The notes: a model not told the origin generated them from the sequence alone. A stretch of DNA of 64,000 nt from Isoperla grammatica (GCA_945910005.1 OX246749.1:22278197-22342196); one strand, 5' to 3'; shown: positions 1-14,597, counted from the first letter of the stretch. Made by a program: numbers and translations.

Positions 1-3000
1 AGCAACTACATGCAACATATGAAGACAACGCATTTTTCCTCGCTTGTGACGGTGACTGTACTTGATAAACCCTGCGCTAAGTCAGTGACATGAGAGCAAC
101 TACATGCAACATATGAAGACAACGCATGTTTCCTCGCTTGTGAAGGTGACTGTACGTGATAAACCCTGCGCTAAGTCAGTGACATGAGAGCAACTACATG
201 CAACATATGAAGACAACGCATGTTTCCTTGCTTGTGAAGGTGACTGTACTTGATAAACCTTGCGCTAAGTCAGTGACATGAGAGCAACTACATGCAACAT
301 ATGAAGACAACGCATGTTTCCTCGCTTGTGAAGGTGACTGTACTTGATAAACCCTGCACTAAGTCAGTGACATGAGAGCAACTACATGCAACATATGAAG
401 ACAACGCATGTTTCCTCGCTTGTGACGGTGACTGTACGTGATAAACCCTGCGCTAAGTCAGTGACATGAGAGCAACTACATGCAACATATGAAGACAACG
501 CATGTTTCCTTGCTTGTGAAGGTGACTGTACTTGATAAACCTTGCGCTAAGTCAGTGACATGAGAGCAACTACATGCAACATATGAAGACAACGCATGTT
601 TCCTCGCTTGTGAAGGTGACTGTACTTGATAAACCCTGCACTAAGTCAGTGACATGAGAGCAACTACATGCAACATATGAAGACAACGCATGTTTCCTCG
701 CTTGTGACGGTGACTGTACTTGATAAACCCTGCGCTAAGTCAGTGACATGAGAGCAACTACATGCAACATATGAAGACAACGCATGTTTTCTCGCTTGTG
801 AAGGTTACTGTACTTGATAAACCCTGCGCTAAGTCAATGACATGAGAGCAACTATATGCAACATATGAAGACAACGCATGTATCCTCGCTTGTGACGGTG
901 ACTGTACTTGATAAACCCTGCGCTAAGTCAGTGACATGAGAGCAACTACATGAGACTAATGAAGACAACGCATGTTTCTTCGCTTGTGAAGGTGACTGTA
1001 CTAGATAAACCCTGCGCTAAGTCATGACATAAGAGCAACTATATGCAACATATGAAGACAACGCATGTTTCCTCGCTTGTGACGGTGACTGTACTTGATT
1101 AACCCTTCGCTTAGTCAGTGACATGAGAGTAACTACATGCAACATATGAAGACAACGCATGTTTCCTCGCTTGTGAAGGTGACTGTACTTGATTAACCCT
1201 GCACTAAGTCAGTGACATAAGAGAAACTACATGCAACATATGAAGACAACGCATGTTTCCTCGCTTGTGATGGTGACTGTACTTGATAAACCCTGCGCTA
1301 AGTCAATGACATGAGAGCAACTACATGCAACATATGAAGACAACGCATGTTTCCTCGCTTGTGAAGGTGACTGTACTTGATAAACCCTGCGCTAAGTCAG
1401 TGACATTAGAGCAACTACATGCAACATATGAAAACAACGCATGTTTCCTCGCTTGTGAAGGTGACTGTACTTTATAAACCCTGCGCTAAGTCAGTAACAT
1501 GAGAGCAACTACATGCAACATATGAAGACAACGCATGTTTCCTCGCTTGTGAAGGTGACTGTGCTTGATAAACCCAGCGCTAAGTCAGTGACATGAGAGC
1601 AACTACATGCAACATATGAGGACAACGCATGTTTCCTCGCTTGTGAAGGTGACTGTACTTGATAAACCCTGCGCTAAGTCTGTGAAATGAGAGCAACTTC
1701 ATGCAACATATGAAGACAACGCATGTTTCCTCGCTTGTGAAGGTGACTGTTCTCGATAAACCCTGCGCTAAGTCAGTGACATGAGAGCAACTACATGCAA
1801 CATATGAAGACAACGCATGTTTCCTCGCTTGTGACGGTGACTGTACTTGATAAACCCTGCGCTAAGTCAGTGACATGAGAGCAACTACATGCAACATATT
1901 AGGACAACGCATGTTCCCTCGCTGGGAAGGTGACTGTACTTGATAAACCCTGCGCTAAGTCAGTGACATGAGAGCAACTACATGCAACATATGAAGACAA
2001 CGCATGTAACCTCGCTTGTGACGGTGACTGTACTTGATAAACCCTGCGCTATGTCAGTGACATGAGAGCAACTACATGCAACATATGAAGACAACTCATG
2101 TTTCCTCGCTTGTGAAGGTGACTGTACTTGATAAACCCTGCGCTAAGTCAGTGACATTAGAGCAACTACATGCAACATATGAAGACAACGCATGTTTCCT
2201 CGCTTGTGACGGTGACTGTACTTTATAAACCCTGCGCTTAGTTAGTGACATGAGAGCAACTACATGCAACATATGAAGACAACGCATGTTTCCTCGCTTG
2301 TGACGGTGACTGTACTTGATAAACCCTGCGCTAAGTCAGTGACATGAGAGCAACTACATGCAACAAATGAAGACAACGCATGTTTCCTACTTGTGACGGT
2401 GACTGTACGTGATAAACCCTGCGCTAAGTCAGTGACATGAGAGCAACTACATGCAACGTATGAAGACAACGCATGTTTCCTCGCTTGTGAAGGTGACTGT
2501 ACTTGATAAACCCTGCGCTAAGTCAGTGACATGAGAGCAACTACATGCAACATATGAAGACAACGCATGTTTCCTCGCTTGTGAAGGTGACTGTACTTGA
2601 TAAACCCTGCACTAAGTCAATGACATGAGAGAAACTACATGCAACATATGAAGAAAACGCATGTTTTCTCGCTTCTGACGGTGACTGTACTTGATAAACC
2701 CTGGGCTAAGTCAGTAACATGAGAGCAACTACATGCAACATATGAACACAACGCATGTTTTCTCGCTTGTGAAGGTGACTGTACTTGATAAACCCTGCGC
2801 TAAGTCAGTGACATGAGAGCAACTACATGCAACATATGAAGACAACGCATGTTTCCTCGCTTGTGAAGGTGACTGTACTTGATAAACCCTGCGCTAAGTC
2901 AGTGACATGAGAGCAACTACATGCAACATATGAAGACAACGCATGTTTCCTCGCTTGTGAAAGTGACTGTACTTGATAAACCCTGCGCTAAACAGTGACA

Positions 3001-3004
3001 TGAG

Positions 3005-3098
3005 AGCAACTACATGCAACATATGAAGACAACGCATGTTTCCTCGCTTGTGACGGTGACTGTACTTGATAAACCCTGCGCTAAGTCAGTGACATGAG
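3005..3098 (+). repeat. Representative consensus monomer (94 bp)
   Basis: This copy matches the majority base at essentially every site and serves as a numbering reference, position 1 being the A of AGCAAC. Composition is 28 A, 22 C, 21 G and 23 T (46% GC). It holds one CATATG hexamer at positions 16-21, CpG dinucleotides at 29-30 (as read AACGCA), 41-42, 50-51 and 75-76, and three GTGAC pentamers starting at 46, 52 and 85. The commonest polymorphism is position 50, C or A (GTGACGG or GTGAAGG). Since 94 is one more than a multiple of three, each copy is read in a shifted frame relative to the last, which prevents a repeated long reading frame. The choice of position 1 is arbitrary. Confidence 0.95.
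3012..3039. other. Short dyad within the monomer
   Basis: Shown here in the representative monomer. ACATGC at 3012-3017 is the exact reverse complement of GCATGT at 3034-3039. The 16-bp loop contains the self-complementary CATATG at 3020-3025, so two nested short dyads lie in 28 bp. The arrangement recurs in most of the ~680 copies. It is lost in subfamilies that read CATATTAGG or GAGACTAATG in place of CATATGAAG. Six-bp arms are weak, so a stable cruciform from one monomer is unlikely. Dyads are known from several centromeric satellites that lack CENP-B boxes; a function here is only inference. Confidence 0.6.
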
Positions 3099-3576
3099 AG
3101 CAACTACATGCAACATATGAAGACAACGCATGTTTCCTCGATTGTGAAGGTGACTGTACTTGATAAACCCTGCGCTAAGTCAGTGACATGAGAGCAACTA
3201 CATGCAACATATGAAGACAACGCATGTTTCCTCGCTTGTGACGGTGACTGTACGTGATAAACCCTGCGCTAAGTCAGTGACATGAGAGCAACTACATGCA
3301 ACATATGAAGACAACGCATGTTTCCTCGCTTGTGAAGGTGACTGTTCTTGATAAACCCTGCGCTAAGTCAGTGACATGAGAGCAACTACATGCAACATAT
3401 GAAGACAACGCATGTTTCCTCGCTTGTGACGGTGACTGTACTTGATAAACCCTGCGCTAAGTCAGTGACATGAGAGCAACTACATGCAACATATGAAGAC
3501 AACGCATGTTTCCTCGATTGTGAAGGTGACTGTACTTGATAAACCCTGCGCTAAGTCAGTGACATGAGAGCAACTA

Positions 3577-5391
3577 CATGCAACATATGAAGACAACGCA
3601 TGTTTCCTCGCTTGTGAAGGTGACTGTTCTCGATAAACCCTGCGCTAAGTCAGTGACATGAGAGCAACTACATGCAACATATGAAGACAACGCATGTTTT
3701 CTCGCTTGTGACGGTGACTGTACTTGATAAACCCTGCGCTAAGTCAGTGACATGAAAGCAACTACATGCAACATATTAGGACAACGCATGTTCCCTCGCT
3801 GGGAAGGTGACTGTACTTGATAAACCCTGCGCTAAGTCAGTGACATGAGAGCAACTACATGCAACATATGAAGACAACGCATGTAACCTCGCTTGTGACG
3901 GTGACTGTACTTGATAAACCCTGCGCTATGTCAGTGACATGAGAGCAACTACATGCAACATATGAAGACAACTCATGTTTCCTCGCTTGTGAAGGTGACT
4001 GTACTTGATAAACCCTGCGCTAAGTCAGTGACATTAGAGCAACTACATGCAACATATGAAGACAACGCATGTTTCCTCGCTTGTGACGGTGACTGTACTT
4101 TATAAACCCTGCGCTAAGTTAGTGACATGAGAGCAACTACATGCAACATATGAAGACAACGCATGTTTCCTCGCTTGTGACGGTGACTGTACTTGATAAA
4201 CCCTTAGCTAAGTCAGTGACATGAGAGCAACTACATGCAACAAATGAAGACAACGCATGTTTCCTACTTGTGACGGTGACTGTACGTGATAAACCCTGCG
4301 CTAAGTCAGTGACATGAGAGCAACTACATGCAACGTATGAAGACAACGCATGTTTCCTCGCTTGTGAAGGTGACTGTACTTGATAAACCCTGCGCTAAGT
4401 CAGTGACATGAGAGCAACTACATGCAACATATGAAGACAACGCATGTTTCCTCGCTTGTGAAGGTGACTGTACTTGATAAACCCTGCACTAAGTCAGTGA
4501 CATGAGAGCAACTACATGCAACATATGAAGAAAACGCATGTTTTCTCGCTTCTGACGGTGACTGTACTTGATAAACCCTGCGCTAAGTCAGTAACATGAG
4601 AGCAACTACATGCAACATATGAACACAACGCATGTTTTCTCGCTTGTGAAGGTGACTGTACTTGATAAACCCTGCGCTAAGTCAGTGACATGAGAGCAAC
4701 TACATGCAACATATGAAGACAACGCATGTTTCCTCGCTTGTGAAGGTGACTGTACTTGATAAACCCTGCGCTAAGTCAGTGACATGAGAGCAACTACATG
4801 CAACATATGAAGACAACGCATGTTTCCTCGCTTGTGAAAGTGACTGTACTTGATAAACCCTGCGCTAAACAGTGACATGAGAGCAACTACATGCAACATA
4901 TGAAGACAACGCATGTTTCCTCGCTTGTGACGGTGACTGTACTTGATAAACCCTGCGCTAAGTCAGTGACATGAGAGCAACTACATGCAACATATGAAGA
5001 CAACGCATGTTTCCTCGATTGTGAAGGTGACTGTACTTGATAAACCCTGCGCTAAGTCAGTGACATGAGAGCAACTACATGCAACATATGAAGACAACGC
5101 ATGTTTCCTCGCTTGTGACGGTGACTGTACGTGATAAACCCTGCGCTAAGTCAGTGACATGAGAGCAACTACATGCAACATATGAAGACAACGCATGTTT
5201 CCTCGCTTGTGAAGGTGACTGTTCTTGATAAACCCTGCGCTAAGTCAGTGACATGAGAGCAACTACATGCAACATATGAAGACAACGCATGTTTCCTCGC
5301 TTGTGACGGTGACTGTACTTGATAAACCCTGCGCTAAGTCAGTGACATGAGAGCAACTACATGCAACATATGAAGACAACGCATGTTTCCT
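3577..5391 (+). repeat. 1,877-bp tandem duplication, copy 2
   Basis: This is the second copy of 1,700-3,514. Private changes include a four-base difference near 4,201-4,206 (CCCTTAGCT where copy 1 has CCCTGCGCT) and a GAAAGC variant near 3,754. Its right end passes without a break into the CCTACTTG monomer, the arrangement also present at 9,149 and 19,376. Copy 2 therefore keeps the older downstream context, and copy 1 looks like the added piece. The polarity is inference. Confidence 0.85.
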
Positions 5392-8300
5392 ACTTGTGAC
5401 GGTGACTGTACGTGATAAACCCTGCATTAAGTCAGTGACATGAGAGCAACTACATGCAACATATGAAGACAACGCATGTTTCCTCGCTTGTGCAGGTGAC
5501 TGTACTTGATAAACCCTGCGCTAAGTCAGTGACATGAGAGCAACTACATGCAACATATGAAGACAACGCATGTTTCCTCGCTTGTGAAAGTGACTGTACT
5601 TGATAAACCCATCGCTAAGTCAGTGACATGAGAGCAACTACATGCAACATATGAAGACAACGCATTTTTCCTCGCTTGTGACGGTGACTGTACTTGATAA
5701 ACCCTGCGCTAAGTCAGTGACATGAGAGCAACTACATGCAACATATGAAGACAACGCATGTTTCCTCGCTTGTGAAGGTGACTGTACGTGATAAACCCTG
5801 CGCTAAGTCAGTGACATGAGAGCAACTACATGCAACATATGAAGACAACGCATGTTTCCTTGCTTGTGAAGGTGACTGTACTTGATAAACCTTGCGCTAA
5901 GTCAGTGACATGAGAGCAACTACATGCAACATATGAAGACAGCGCATGTTTCCTCGCTTGTGAAGGTGACTGTACTTGATAAACCCTGCACTAAGTCAGT
6001 GACATGAGAGCAACTACATGCAACATATGAAGACAACGCATGTTTCCTCGCTTGTGACGGTGACTGTACGTGATAAACCCTGCGCTAAGTCAGTGACATG
6101 AGAGCAACTACATGCAACATATGAAGACAACGCATGTTTCCTTGCTTGTGAAGGTGACTGTACTTGATAAACCTTGCGCTAAGTCAGTGACATGAGAGCA
6201 ACTACATGCAACATATGAAGACAACGCATGTTTCCTCGCTTGTGAAGGTGACTGTACTTGATAAACCCTGCACTAAGTCAGTGACATGAGAGCAACTACA
6301 TGCAACATATGAAGACAACGCATGTTTCCTCGCTTGTGACGGTGACTGTACTTGATAAACCCTGCGCTAAGTCAGTGACATGAGAGCAACTACATGCAAC
6401 ATATGAAGACAACGCATGTTTTCTCGCTTGTGAAGGTTACTGTACTTGATAAACCCTGCGCTAAGTCAATGACATGAGAGCAACTATATGCAACATATGA
6501 AGACAACGCATGTATCCTCGCTTGTGACGGTGACTGTACTTGATAAACCCTGCGCTAAGTCAGTGACATGAGAGCAACTACATGAGACTAATGAAGACAA
6601 CGCATGTTTCTTCGCTTGTGAAGGTGACTGTACTAGATAAACCCTGCGCTAAGTCATGACATAAGAGCAACTATATGCAACATATGAAGACAACGCATGT
6701 TTCCTCGCTTGTGACGGTGACTGTACTTGATTAACCCTTCGCTTAGTCAGTGACATGAGAGTAACTACATGCAACATATGAAGACAACGCATGTTTCCTC
6801 GCTTGTGAAGGTGACTGTACTTGATTAACCCTGCACTAAGTCAGTGACATAAGAGCAACTACATGCAACATATGAAGACAACGCATGTTTCCTCGCTTGT
6901 GATGGTGACTGTACTTGATAAACCCTGCGCTAAGTCAATGACATGAGAGCAACTACATGCAACATATGAAGACAACGCATGTTTCCTCGCTTGTGAAGGT
7001 GACTGTACTTGATAAACCCTGCGCTAAGTCAGTGACATTAGAGCAACTACATGCAGCATATATGAAGACAACGCATGTTTCCTCGCTTGTGAAGGTGACT
7101 GTACTTTATAAACCCTGCGCTAAGTCAGTAACATGAGAGCAACTACATGCAACATATGAAGACAACGCATGTTTCCTCGCTTGTGAAGGTGACTGTGCTT
7201 GATAAACCCAGCGCTAAGTCAGTGACATGAGAGCAACTACATGCAACATATGAGGACAACGCATGTTTCCTCGCTTGTGAAGGTGACTGTACTTGATAAA
7301 CCCTGCGCTAAGTCTGTGAAATGAGAGCAACTTCATGCAACATATGAAGACAACGCATGTTTCCTCGCTTGTGAAGGTGACTGTTCTCGATAAACCCTGC
7401 GCTAAGTCAGTGACATGAGAGCAACTACATGCAACATATGAAGACAACGCATGTTTCCTCGCTTGTGACGGTGACTGTACTTGATAAACCCTGCGCTAAG
7501 TCAGTGACATGAGAGCAACTACATGCAACATATTAGGACAACGCATGTTCCCTCGCTGGGAAGGTGACTGTACTTGATAAACCCTGCGCTAAGTCAGTGA
7601 CATGAGAGCAACTACATGCAACATATGAAGACAACGCATGTAACCTCGCTTGTGACGGTGACTGTACTTGATAAACCCTGCGCTATGTCAGTGACATGAG
7701 AGCAACTACATGCAACATATGAAGACAACTCATGTTTCCTCGCTTGTGAAGGTGACTGTACTTGATAAACCCTGCGCTAAGTCAGTGACATTAGAGCAAC
7801 TACATGCAACATATGAAGACAACGCATGTTTCCTCGCTTGTGACGGTGACTGTACTTTATAAACCCTGCGCTTAGTTAGTGACATGAGAGCAACTACATG
7901 CAACATATGAAGACAACGCATGTTTCCTCGCTTGTGACGGTGACTGTTCTTGATAAACCCTGCGCTAAGTCAGTGACATGAGAGCAACTACATGCAACAA
8001 ATGAAGACAACGCATGTTTCCTACTTGTGACGGTGACTGTACGTGATAAACCCTGCGCTAAGTCAGTGACATGAGAGCAACTACATGCAACGTATGAAGA
8101 CAACGCATGTTTCCTCGCTTGTGAAGGTGACTGTACTTGATAAACCCTGCGCTAAGTCAGTGACATGAGAGCAACTACATGCAACATATGAAGACAACGC
8201 ATGTTTCCTCGCTTGTGAAGGTGACTGTACTTGATAAACCCTGCACTAAGTCAGTGACATGAGAGCAACTACATGCAACATATGAAGAAAACGCATGTTT

Positions 8301-11300
8301 TCTCGCTTCTGACGGTGACTGTACTTGATAAACCCTGCGCTAAGTCAGTAACATGAGAGCAACTACATGCAACATATGAACACAACGCATGTTTTCTCGC
8401 TTGTGAAGGTGACTGTACTTGATAAACCCTGCGCTAAGTCAGTGACATGAGAGCAACTACATGCAACATATGAAGACAACGCATGTTTCCTCGCTTGTGA
8501 AGGTGACTGTACTTGATAAACCCTGCGCTAAGTCAGTGACATGAGAGCAACTACATGCAACATATGAAGACAACGCATGTTTCCTCGCTTGTGAAAGTGA
8601 CTGTACTTGATAAACCCTGCGCTAAACAGTGACATGAGAGCAACTACATGCAACATATGAAGACAACGCATGTTTCCTCGCTTGTGACGGTGACTGTACT
8701 TGATAAACCCTGCGCTAAGTCAGTGACATGAGAGCAACTACATGCAACATATGAAGACAACGCATGTTTCCTCGATTGTGAAGGTGACTGTACTTGATAA
8801 ACCCTGCGCTAAGTCAGTGACATGAGAGCAACTACATGCAACATATGAAGACAACGCATGTTTCCTCGCTTGTGACGGTGACTGTACGTGATAAACCCTG
8901 CGCTAAGTCAGTGACATGAGAGCAACTACATGCAACATATGAAGACAACGCATGTTTCCTCGCTTGTGAAGGTGACTGTTCTTGATAAACCCTGCGCTAA
9001 GTCAGTGACATGAGAGCAACTACATGCAACATATGAAGACAACGCATGTTTCCTCGCTTGTGACGGTGACTGTACTTGATAAACCCTGCGCTAAGTCAGT
9101 GACATGAGAGCAACTACATGCAACATATGAAGACAACGCATGTTTCCTACTTGTGACGGTGACTGTACGTGATAAACCCTGCATTAAGTCAGTGACATGA
9201 GAGCAACTACATGCAACATATGAAGACAACGCATGTTTCCTCGCTTGTGCAGGTGACTGTACTTGATAAACCCTGCGCTAAGTCAGTGACATGAGAGCAA
9301 CTACATGCAACATATGAAGACAACGCATGTTTCCTCGCTTGTGAAAGTGACTGTACTTGATAAACCCATCGCTAAGTCAGTGACATGAGAGCAACTACAT
9401 GCAACATATGAAGACAACGCATTTTTCCTCGCTTGTGACGGTGACTGTACTTGATAAACCCTGCGCTAAGTCAGTGACATGAGAGCAACTACATGCAACA
9501 TATGAAGACAACGCATGTTTCCTCGCTTGTGAAGGTGACTGTACTTGATAAACCCTGCGCTAAGTCAGTGACATGAGAGCAACTACATGCAACATATGAA
9601 GACAACGCATGTTTCCTCGCTTGTGACGGTGACTGAACGTGATAAACCCTGCGCTAAGTCAGTGACATGAGAGCAACTACATGCAACATATGAAGACAAC
9701 GCATGTTTCCTTGCTTGTGAAGGTGACTGTACTTGATAAACCTTGCGCTAAGTCAGTGACATGAGAGCAACTACATGCAACATATGAAGACAACGCATGT
9801 TTCCTCGCTTGTGAATGTGACTGTACTTGATAAACCCTGCACTAAGTCAGTGACATGAGAGCAACTACATGCAACATATGAAGACAACGCATGTTTCCTC
9901 GCTTGTGACGGTGACTGTACTTGATAAACCCTGCGCTAAGTCAGTGACATGAGAGCAACTACATGCAACATATGAAGACAACGCATGTTTTCTCGCTTGT
10001 GAAGGTGACTGTACTTGATAAACCCTGCGCTAAGTCAATGACATGAGAGCAACTATATGCAACATATGAAGACAACGCATGTATCCTCGCTTGTGACGGT
10101 GACTGTACTTGATAAACCCTGCGCTAAGTCAGTGACATGAGAGCAACTACATGAGACTAATAAAGACAACGCATGTTTCTTCGCTTGTGAAGGTGACTGT
10201 ACTAGATAAACCCTGCGCTAAGTCATGACATAAGAGCAACTATATGCAACATATGAAGACAACGCATGTTTCCTCGCTTGTGACGGTGACTCTACTTGAT
10301 TAACCCTTCGCTAAGTCAGTGACATGAGAGTAACTACATGCAACATATGAAGACAACGCATGTTTCCTCGCTTGTGAAGGTGACTGTACTTGATTAACCC
10401 TGCACTAAGTCAGTGACATAAGAGCAACTACATGCAACATATGAAGACAACGCATGTTTCCTCGCTTGTGATGGTGACTGTACTTGATAAACCCTGCGCT
10501 AAGTCAGTGACATGAGAGCAACTACATGCAACATATGAAGACAACGCATGTTTCCTCGCTTGTGAAGGTGACTGTACTTGATAAACCCTGCGCTAAGTCA
10601 GTAACATGAGAGCAACTACATGCAACATATGAAGACAACGCATGTTTCCTCGCTTGTGATAGTGACTGTACTTGATAAACCCTGCGCTAAGTCAGTGACA
10701 TGAGAGCAACTACATGCAACATATGAGGACAACGCATGTTTCCTCGCTTGTGAAGGTGACTGTACTTGATAAACTCTGCGCTAAGTCTGTAAAATGAGAG
10801 CAACTTCATGAAAACATATGAAGACAACGCATGTTTCCTCGCTTGAGAAGGTGACTGTACTTGATAAACCCTGCGCTAAGTCAGAGACATGAGAGCAACT
10901 ACATGCAACATATGAAGACAACGCATGTTTCCTCGCTTGTGACGGTGACTGTACTTCATAAACCCTGCGCTTAGTCAGTGACATGAGAGCAACTACATGC
11001 ACCATATTAGGACAACGCATGTTCCCTCGCTGGGAAGGTGACTGTACTTGATAAACCCTGCGCTAAGTCAGTGACATGAGAGCAACTACATGCAACATAT
11101 GAAGACAACATATGTTTCGTCGCTTGTGACGGTGACTGTACTTGATAAACCCTGCGCTATGTCAGTGACATGAGAGCAACTACATGCAACATATGAGGAC
11201 AACGCATGTTTCCTCGCTTGTGAAGGTTACTGTACTTGATAAACCCTGCGCTAAGTCAGTGACATGAAAGCAACTTCTTAAACATATTAGGACAACGCAT

Positions 11301-14300
11301 GTTTCCTCGCTTGTGAAGGTGACTGTACTTGATAAACCCTGCGCTAAGTCAGTGACATGAGAGCAACTACATGCAACATATGAAGACAACGCATGTTTCC
11401 TCGCTTGTGACGGTGACTGTACTTGATAAACCCTGCGCTAAGTTAGTGACATGAGAGCAACTACATGCAACATATGAGGACAACGCATGTTTCCTCGCTT
11501 GTGACGGTGACTGTACTTGATAAACTCTGCGCTAAGTCAGTGCCATGAGAGCAACTTCATGCATTATATGAAGACAACGCATGTTTCCTCGCTTGTGACG
11601 GTGACTGTACTTGATAAACCCAGCGCTAAGTCAAAGACATGAAAGCAACTTCATGCAACATATGAAGACAACGCATGTATCCTCGCTTGTGACGGTGACT
11701 GTACTAGATAAACCCTGCGCTAAGTCATGACATAAGAGCAACTACATGCAACATATGAAGACAACGCATGTTTCCTCGCTTGTGAAGGTGACTGTACTTG
11801 ATAAACCCTGCGCTAAGTCAGTGACATGAGAGCAACTTCATGCAACATATGAAGACAACGCATGTTTCCTCGCTTGTGAAGGTGACTGTACTTGATAAAC
11901 CCTGCACTAAGTCAGTGACATGAGAGCAACTACATGCAACATATGAAGAAAACGCATGTTTCCTCGCTTGTGACGGTGACTGTACTTGATAAACCCTGCG
12001 CTAAGTCAGTGACATGAGAGCAACTACATGCAACATATGAAGACAACGCATGTTTCCTCGCTTGTGAAGGTGACTGTACATGATAAACCCTGCGCTAAGT
12101 CAGTAACATGAGAGCAACTACATGCAACATATGAAGACAACGCATGTTTCCTCGCTTGTGAAGGTGACTGTACTTGATAAACCCTGCGCTAAGTCAGTGA
12201 CATGAGAGCAACTACATGCAACATATTAGGAAAACGCATGTTACCTCGCTGGGAAGGTGACTGTACTTGATAAACCCTGCGCTAAGTCAGTGACATGAGA
12301 GCAACTACATGCGACATATGAAGACAACGCATGTTCCCTCGCTTGTGACGGTGACTGTACTTGATAAACCCTGCGCTAAGTCAGTGACATGAGAGCAACT
12401 ATATGCAACATATGAGGACAACGCATGTTTCCTCGCTTGTGAAGGTGACTGTACTTGATAAACCCTGCACTAAGTCAGTGACATGAGAGCAACTACATGC
12501 AACATATGAGGACAACGCATGTTTCCTCGCTTGTTACGGTGACTGTACTTGATAAACCCTGCGTTTAGTCAGTGACATGAGAGCAACTACAAGCAACATA
12601 TGAAGACAACTCATGTTTCCTCGCTTGTGAAGGTGACTGTACTTGATAAACCCTGCGCTGAATCAGTGACATGAAAGCCACTTCTTGAACATATTAGGAC
12701 AACGCATGTTTCCTCGCTTGTGAAGGTGACTGTACTTGATAAACTCTGCGCTAAGTCAGTGACATGAGAGAAACTACATGCAACATATGAAGACAACGCA
12801 TGTTTCCTCGCTTGTGACGGTGACTGTACTTGATAAACCCTGCGCTAAGTTAGTGACATGAGAGCAATTACATGCAACATATGAGGACAACGCATGTTTC
12901 CTCGCTTGTAACGGTGACTGTACTTGATAAACCCTGCGTTTAGTCAGTGACATGAGAGCAACTACATGCAACATATGAGGACAACGCATGTTTCCTCGCT
13001 TGTTACGGTGACTGTACTTGATAAACCCTGCGTTTAGTCAGTGACATGAGAGCAACTACAAGCAACATATGAAGACAACTCATGTTTCCTCGCTTGTGAA
13101 GGTGACTGTACTTGATAAACCCTGCGCTAAATCAGTGACATGAAAGCCACTTCTTGAACATATTAGGACAACGCATGTTTTTCGCTTGTGAAGGTGACTG
13201 TACTTGATAAACCCTGCGCTAAGTCAGTGACATGAAAGCCACTTCTTAAACATATGAGGACAACGCATGTTTCCTCGCTTGTGAAGGTGACTGTACTTGA
13301 TAAACCCTGCGCTAAGTCAGTAACATGAGAGCAACTTCATGCAACATATGAAGACAACGCATGTTTCCTCGCTTGTGATGGTGACTGTACTTGATAAACC
13401 CTTCGCTAAGTCAGTGACATGAGAGCAACTACATGCAACATATGAGGACAACGCATGTTTCCTCGCTTGTGAAGGTGACTGTACTTGATAAACCCTGCGC
13501 TAAGTCTGTGACATGAGAGCAACTACATGCAACATATGAAGACAACGCATGTTTCCTCGCTTGTGACGGTGACTGTACTTAATAAACCCTGCGCTAAGTC
13601 AGTGACATGAGAGCAACTACATGCAACATATTAGGACAACGCATGTTCCCTCGCTGGGAGGTGACTGTACTTGATAAACCCTGCGGTAAGTCAGTGACAT
13701 GAGAGCAACTACATGCAACATATGAAGACAACGAATGTTTCCTCGCTCTTGACGGTGACTGTACTTGATAAACCCTGCGCTATGTCAGTGACATGAGAGC
13801 AACTACATGCAACATATGAAGACAACGCATGTTTCCTCGCTTGTTACGGTGACTGTACTTGATAAACCCTGCGCTTAGTCAGTGACATAAGAGCAACTAC
13901 AAGCAACATATGAAGACAACGCATGTTTCCTCGCTTGTGACGGTGACTGTACTTGATAAACCCTGCGCTAAGTCAGTGACATGAGAGCAACTACATGCAA
14001 CATATGAAGACAACGCATGTTTCCTCGCTTGTGAAGGTGACTGTACATGATAAACCCTGCGCTAAGTCAGTAACATGAGAGCAACTACATTCAACATATG
14101 AAGACAACGCATGTTTCCTCGCTTGTGAAGGTGACTGTACTTGAAAAACCCTGCGCTAAGTCAGTGACATGAGAGCAACTACATGCAACATATGAGGACA
14201 ACGCATGTTTCCTCGCTTGTGAAGGTAACTGTACTTGATAAACCCTGGCTAAGTCTGTGAAATGAGAGCAACTTCATGCAACATATGAAGACAACGCATG

Positions 14301-14597
14301 TTTCCTCGCTTGTGAAGGTTACAGTACTCGATAAACCCTGCGCTAAGTCAGTGACATGAGAGCAACTACATGCAACATATGAAGACAACGCATGTTTCCT
14401 CGCTTGTGACGGTGACTGTACTTGATAAACCCTGCGCTAAGTCAGTGACATGAGAGCAACTACATGCAACATATTAGGACAACGCATGTTCCCTCGCTGG
14501 GAAGGTGACTGTACTTGATAAACCCTGCGCTAAATCAGTGACATGAGAGCAGCTACATGCAACATATGAAGACAACGCATGTTTACTCGCTTGTGAC
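4369..14597 (+). repeat. 10.23-kb tandem duplication, copy 1 (109 monomers)
   Basis: This segment is repeated immediately downstream at an offset of 10,229 bp, falling to 10,227 bp after the private 2-bp insertion near 7,056. It contains an alpha-type part up to about 9.4 kb and a beta-type part (about 10.7-14.6 kb) rich in CATATTAGG and GCCACTTCTT monomers. By eye I found only about half a dozen differences from copy 2, including 5,941, the 2-bp insertion, and a T/C difference near 12,747. That is roughly 0.1% or less, far below the difference between neighbouring monomers, so the duplication is recent or has been homogenised. Confidence 0.92.
5633..9148 (+). repeat. Higher-order repeat, 5.63-kb offset, copy 2
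   Basis: Partner of 1-3,514. It carries a 2-bp insertion around 7,056-7,062 (GCAGCATATATG in place of GCAACATATG), which I see nowhere else in the window and which marks this copy. It also has a private A-to-G change at 5,941. Its 7,334-9,148 portion is a third version of the 1,877-bp duplicated block. It lies wholly within the first copy of the 10.23-kb duplication. Confidence 0.88.

Larger units (their letters stand above)
1..3514 (+). repeat. Higher-order repeat, 5.63-kb offset, copy 1 (right part)
   Basis: This segment aligns monomer for monomer with 5,633-9,148, at an offset of 5,632 bp up to about 7,050 and 5,634 bp after it; the 2-bp step comes from a private insertion in the later copy. 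Landmarks include the five-T monomer (GCATTTTT at 30 and 5,662), the GAGACTAATG monomer (952 and 6,584) and the TGTTCTCG variant (about 1,749 and 7,382). The match ends at 3,515, where CCTCGATTG here faces CCTACTTG in the partner. The match is already present at base 1, so it probably extends left of the window. Confidence 0.9.
1700..3514 (+). repeat. 1,877-bp tandem duplication, copy 1
   Basis: About 20 monomers long (20 x 94 minus three deleted bases). It matches 3,577-5,391 base for base with few changes, for example one C/T difference in the monomer before 2,260. It starts just after the CTTCATG variant near 1,696, which the second copy lacks, and ends at 3,514. The 62 bp between the copies (3,515-3,576) is ordinary monomer sequence. 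An exchange between monomers about 20 units out of register would give this structure. Confidence 0.87.

Noticed and set aside
1749..1765. Pol III B-box or tRNA-like remnant at the TGTTCTCGATAAACCC variant
   Set aside because: It only loosely resembles GGTTCGANNCC, there is no A box at a suitable distance, and no cloverleaf can be drawn. The resemblance comes from a single point variant.
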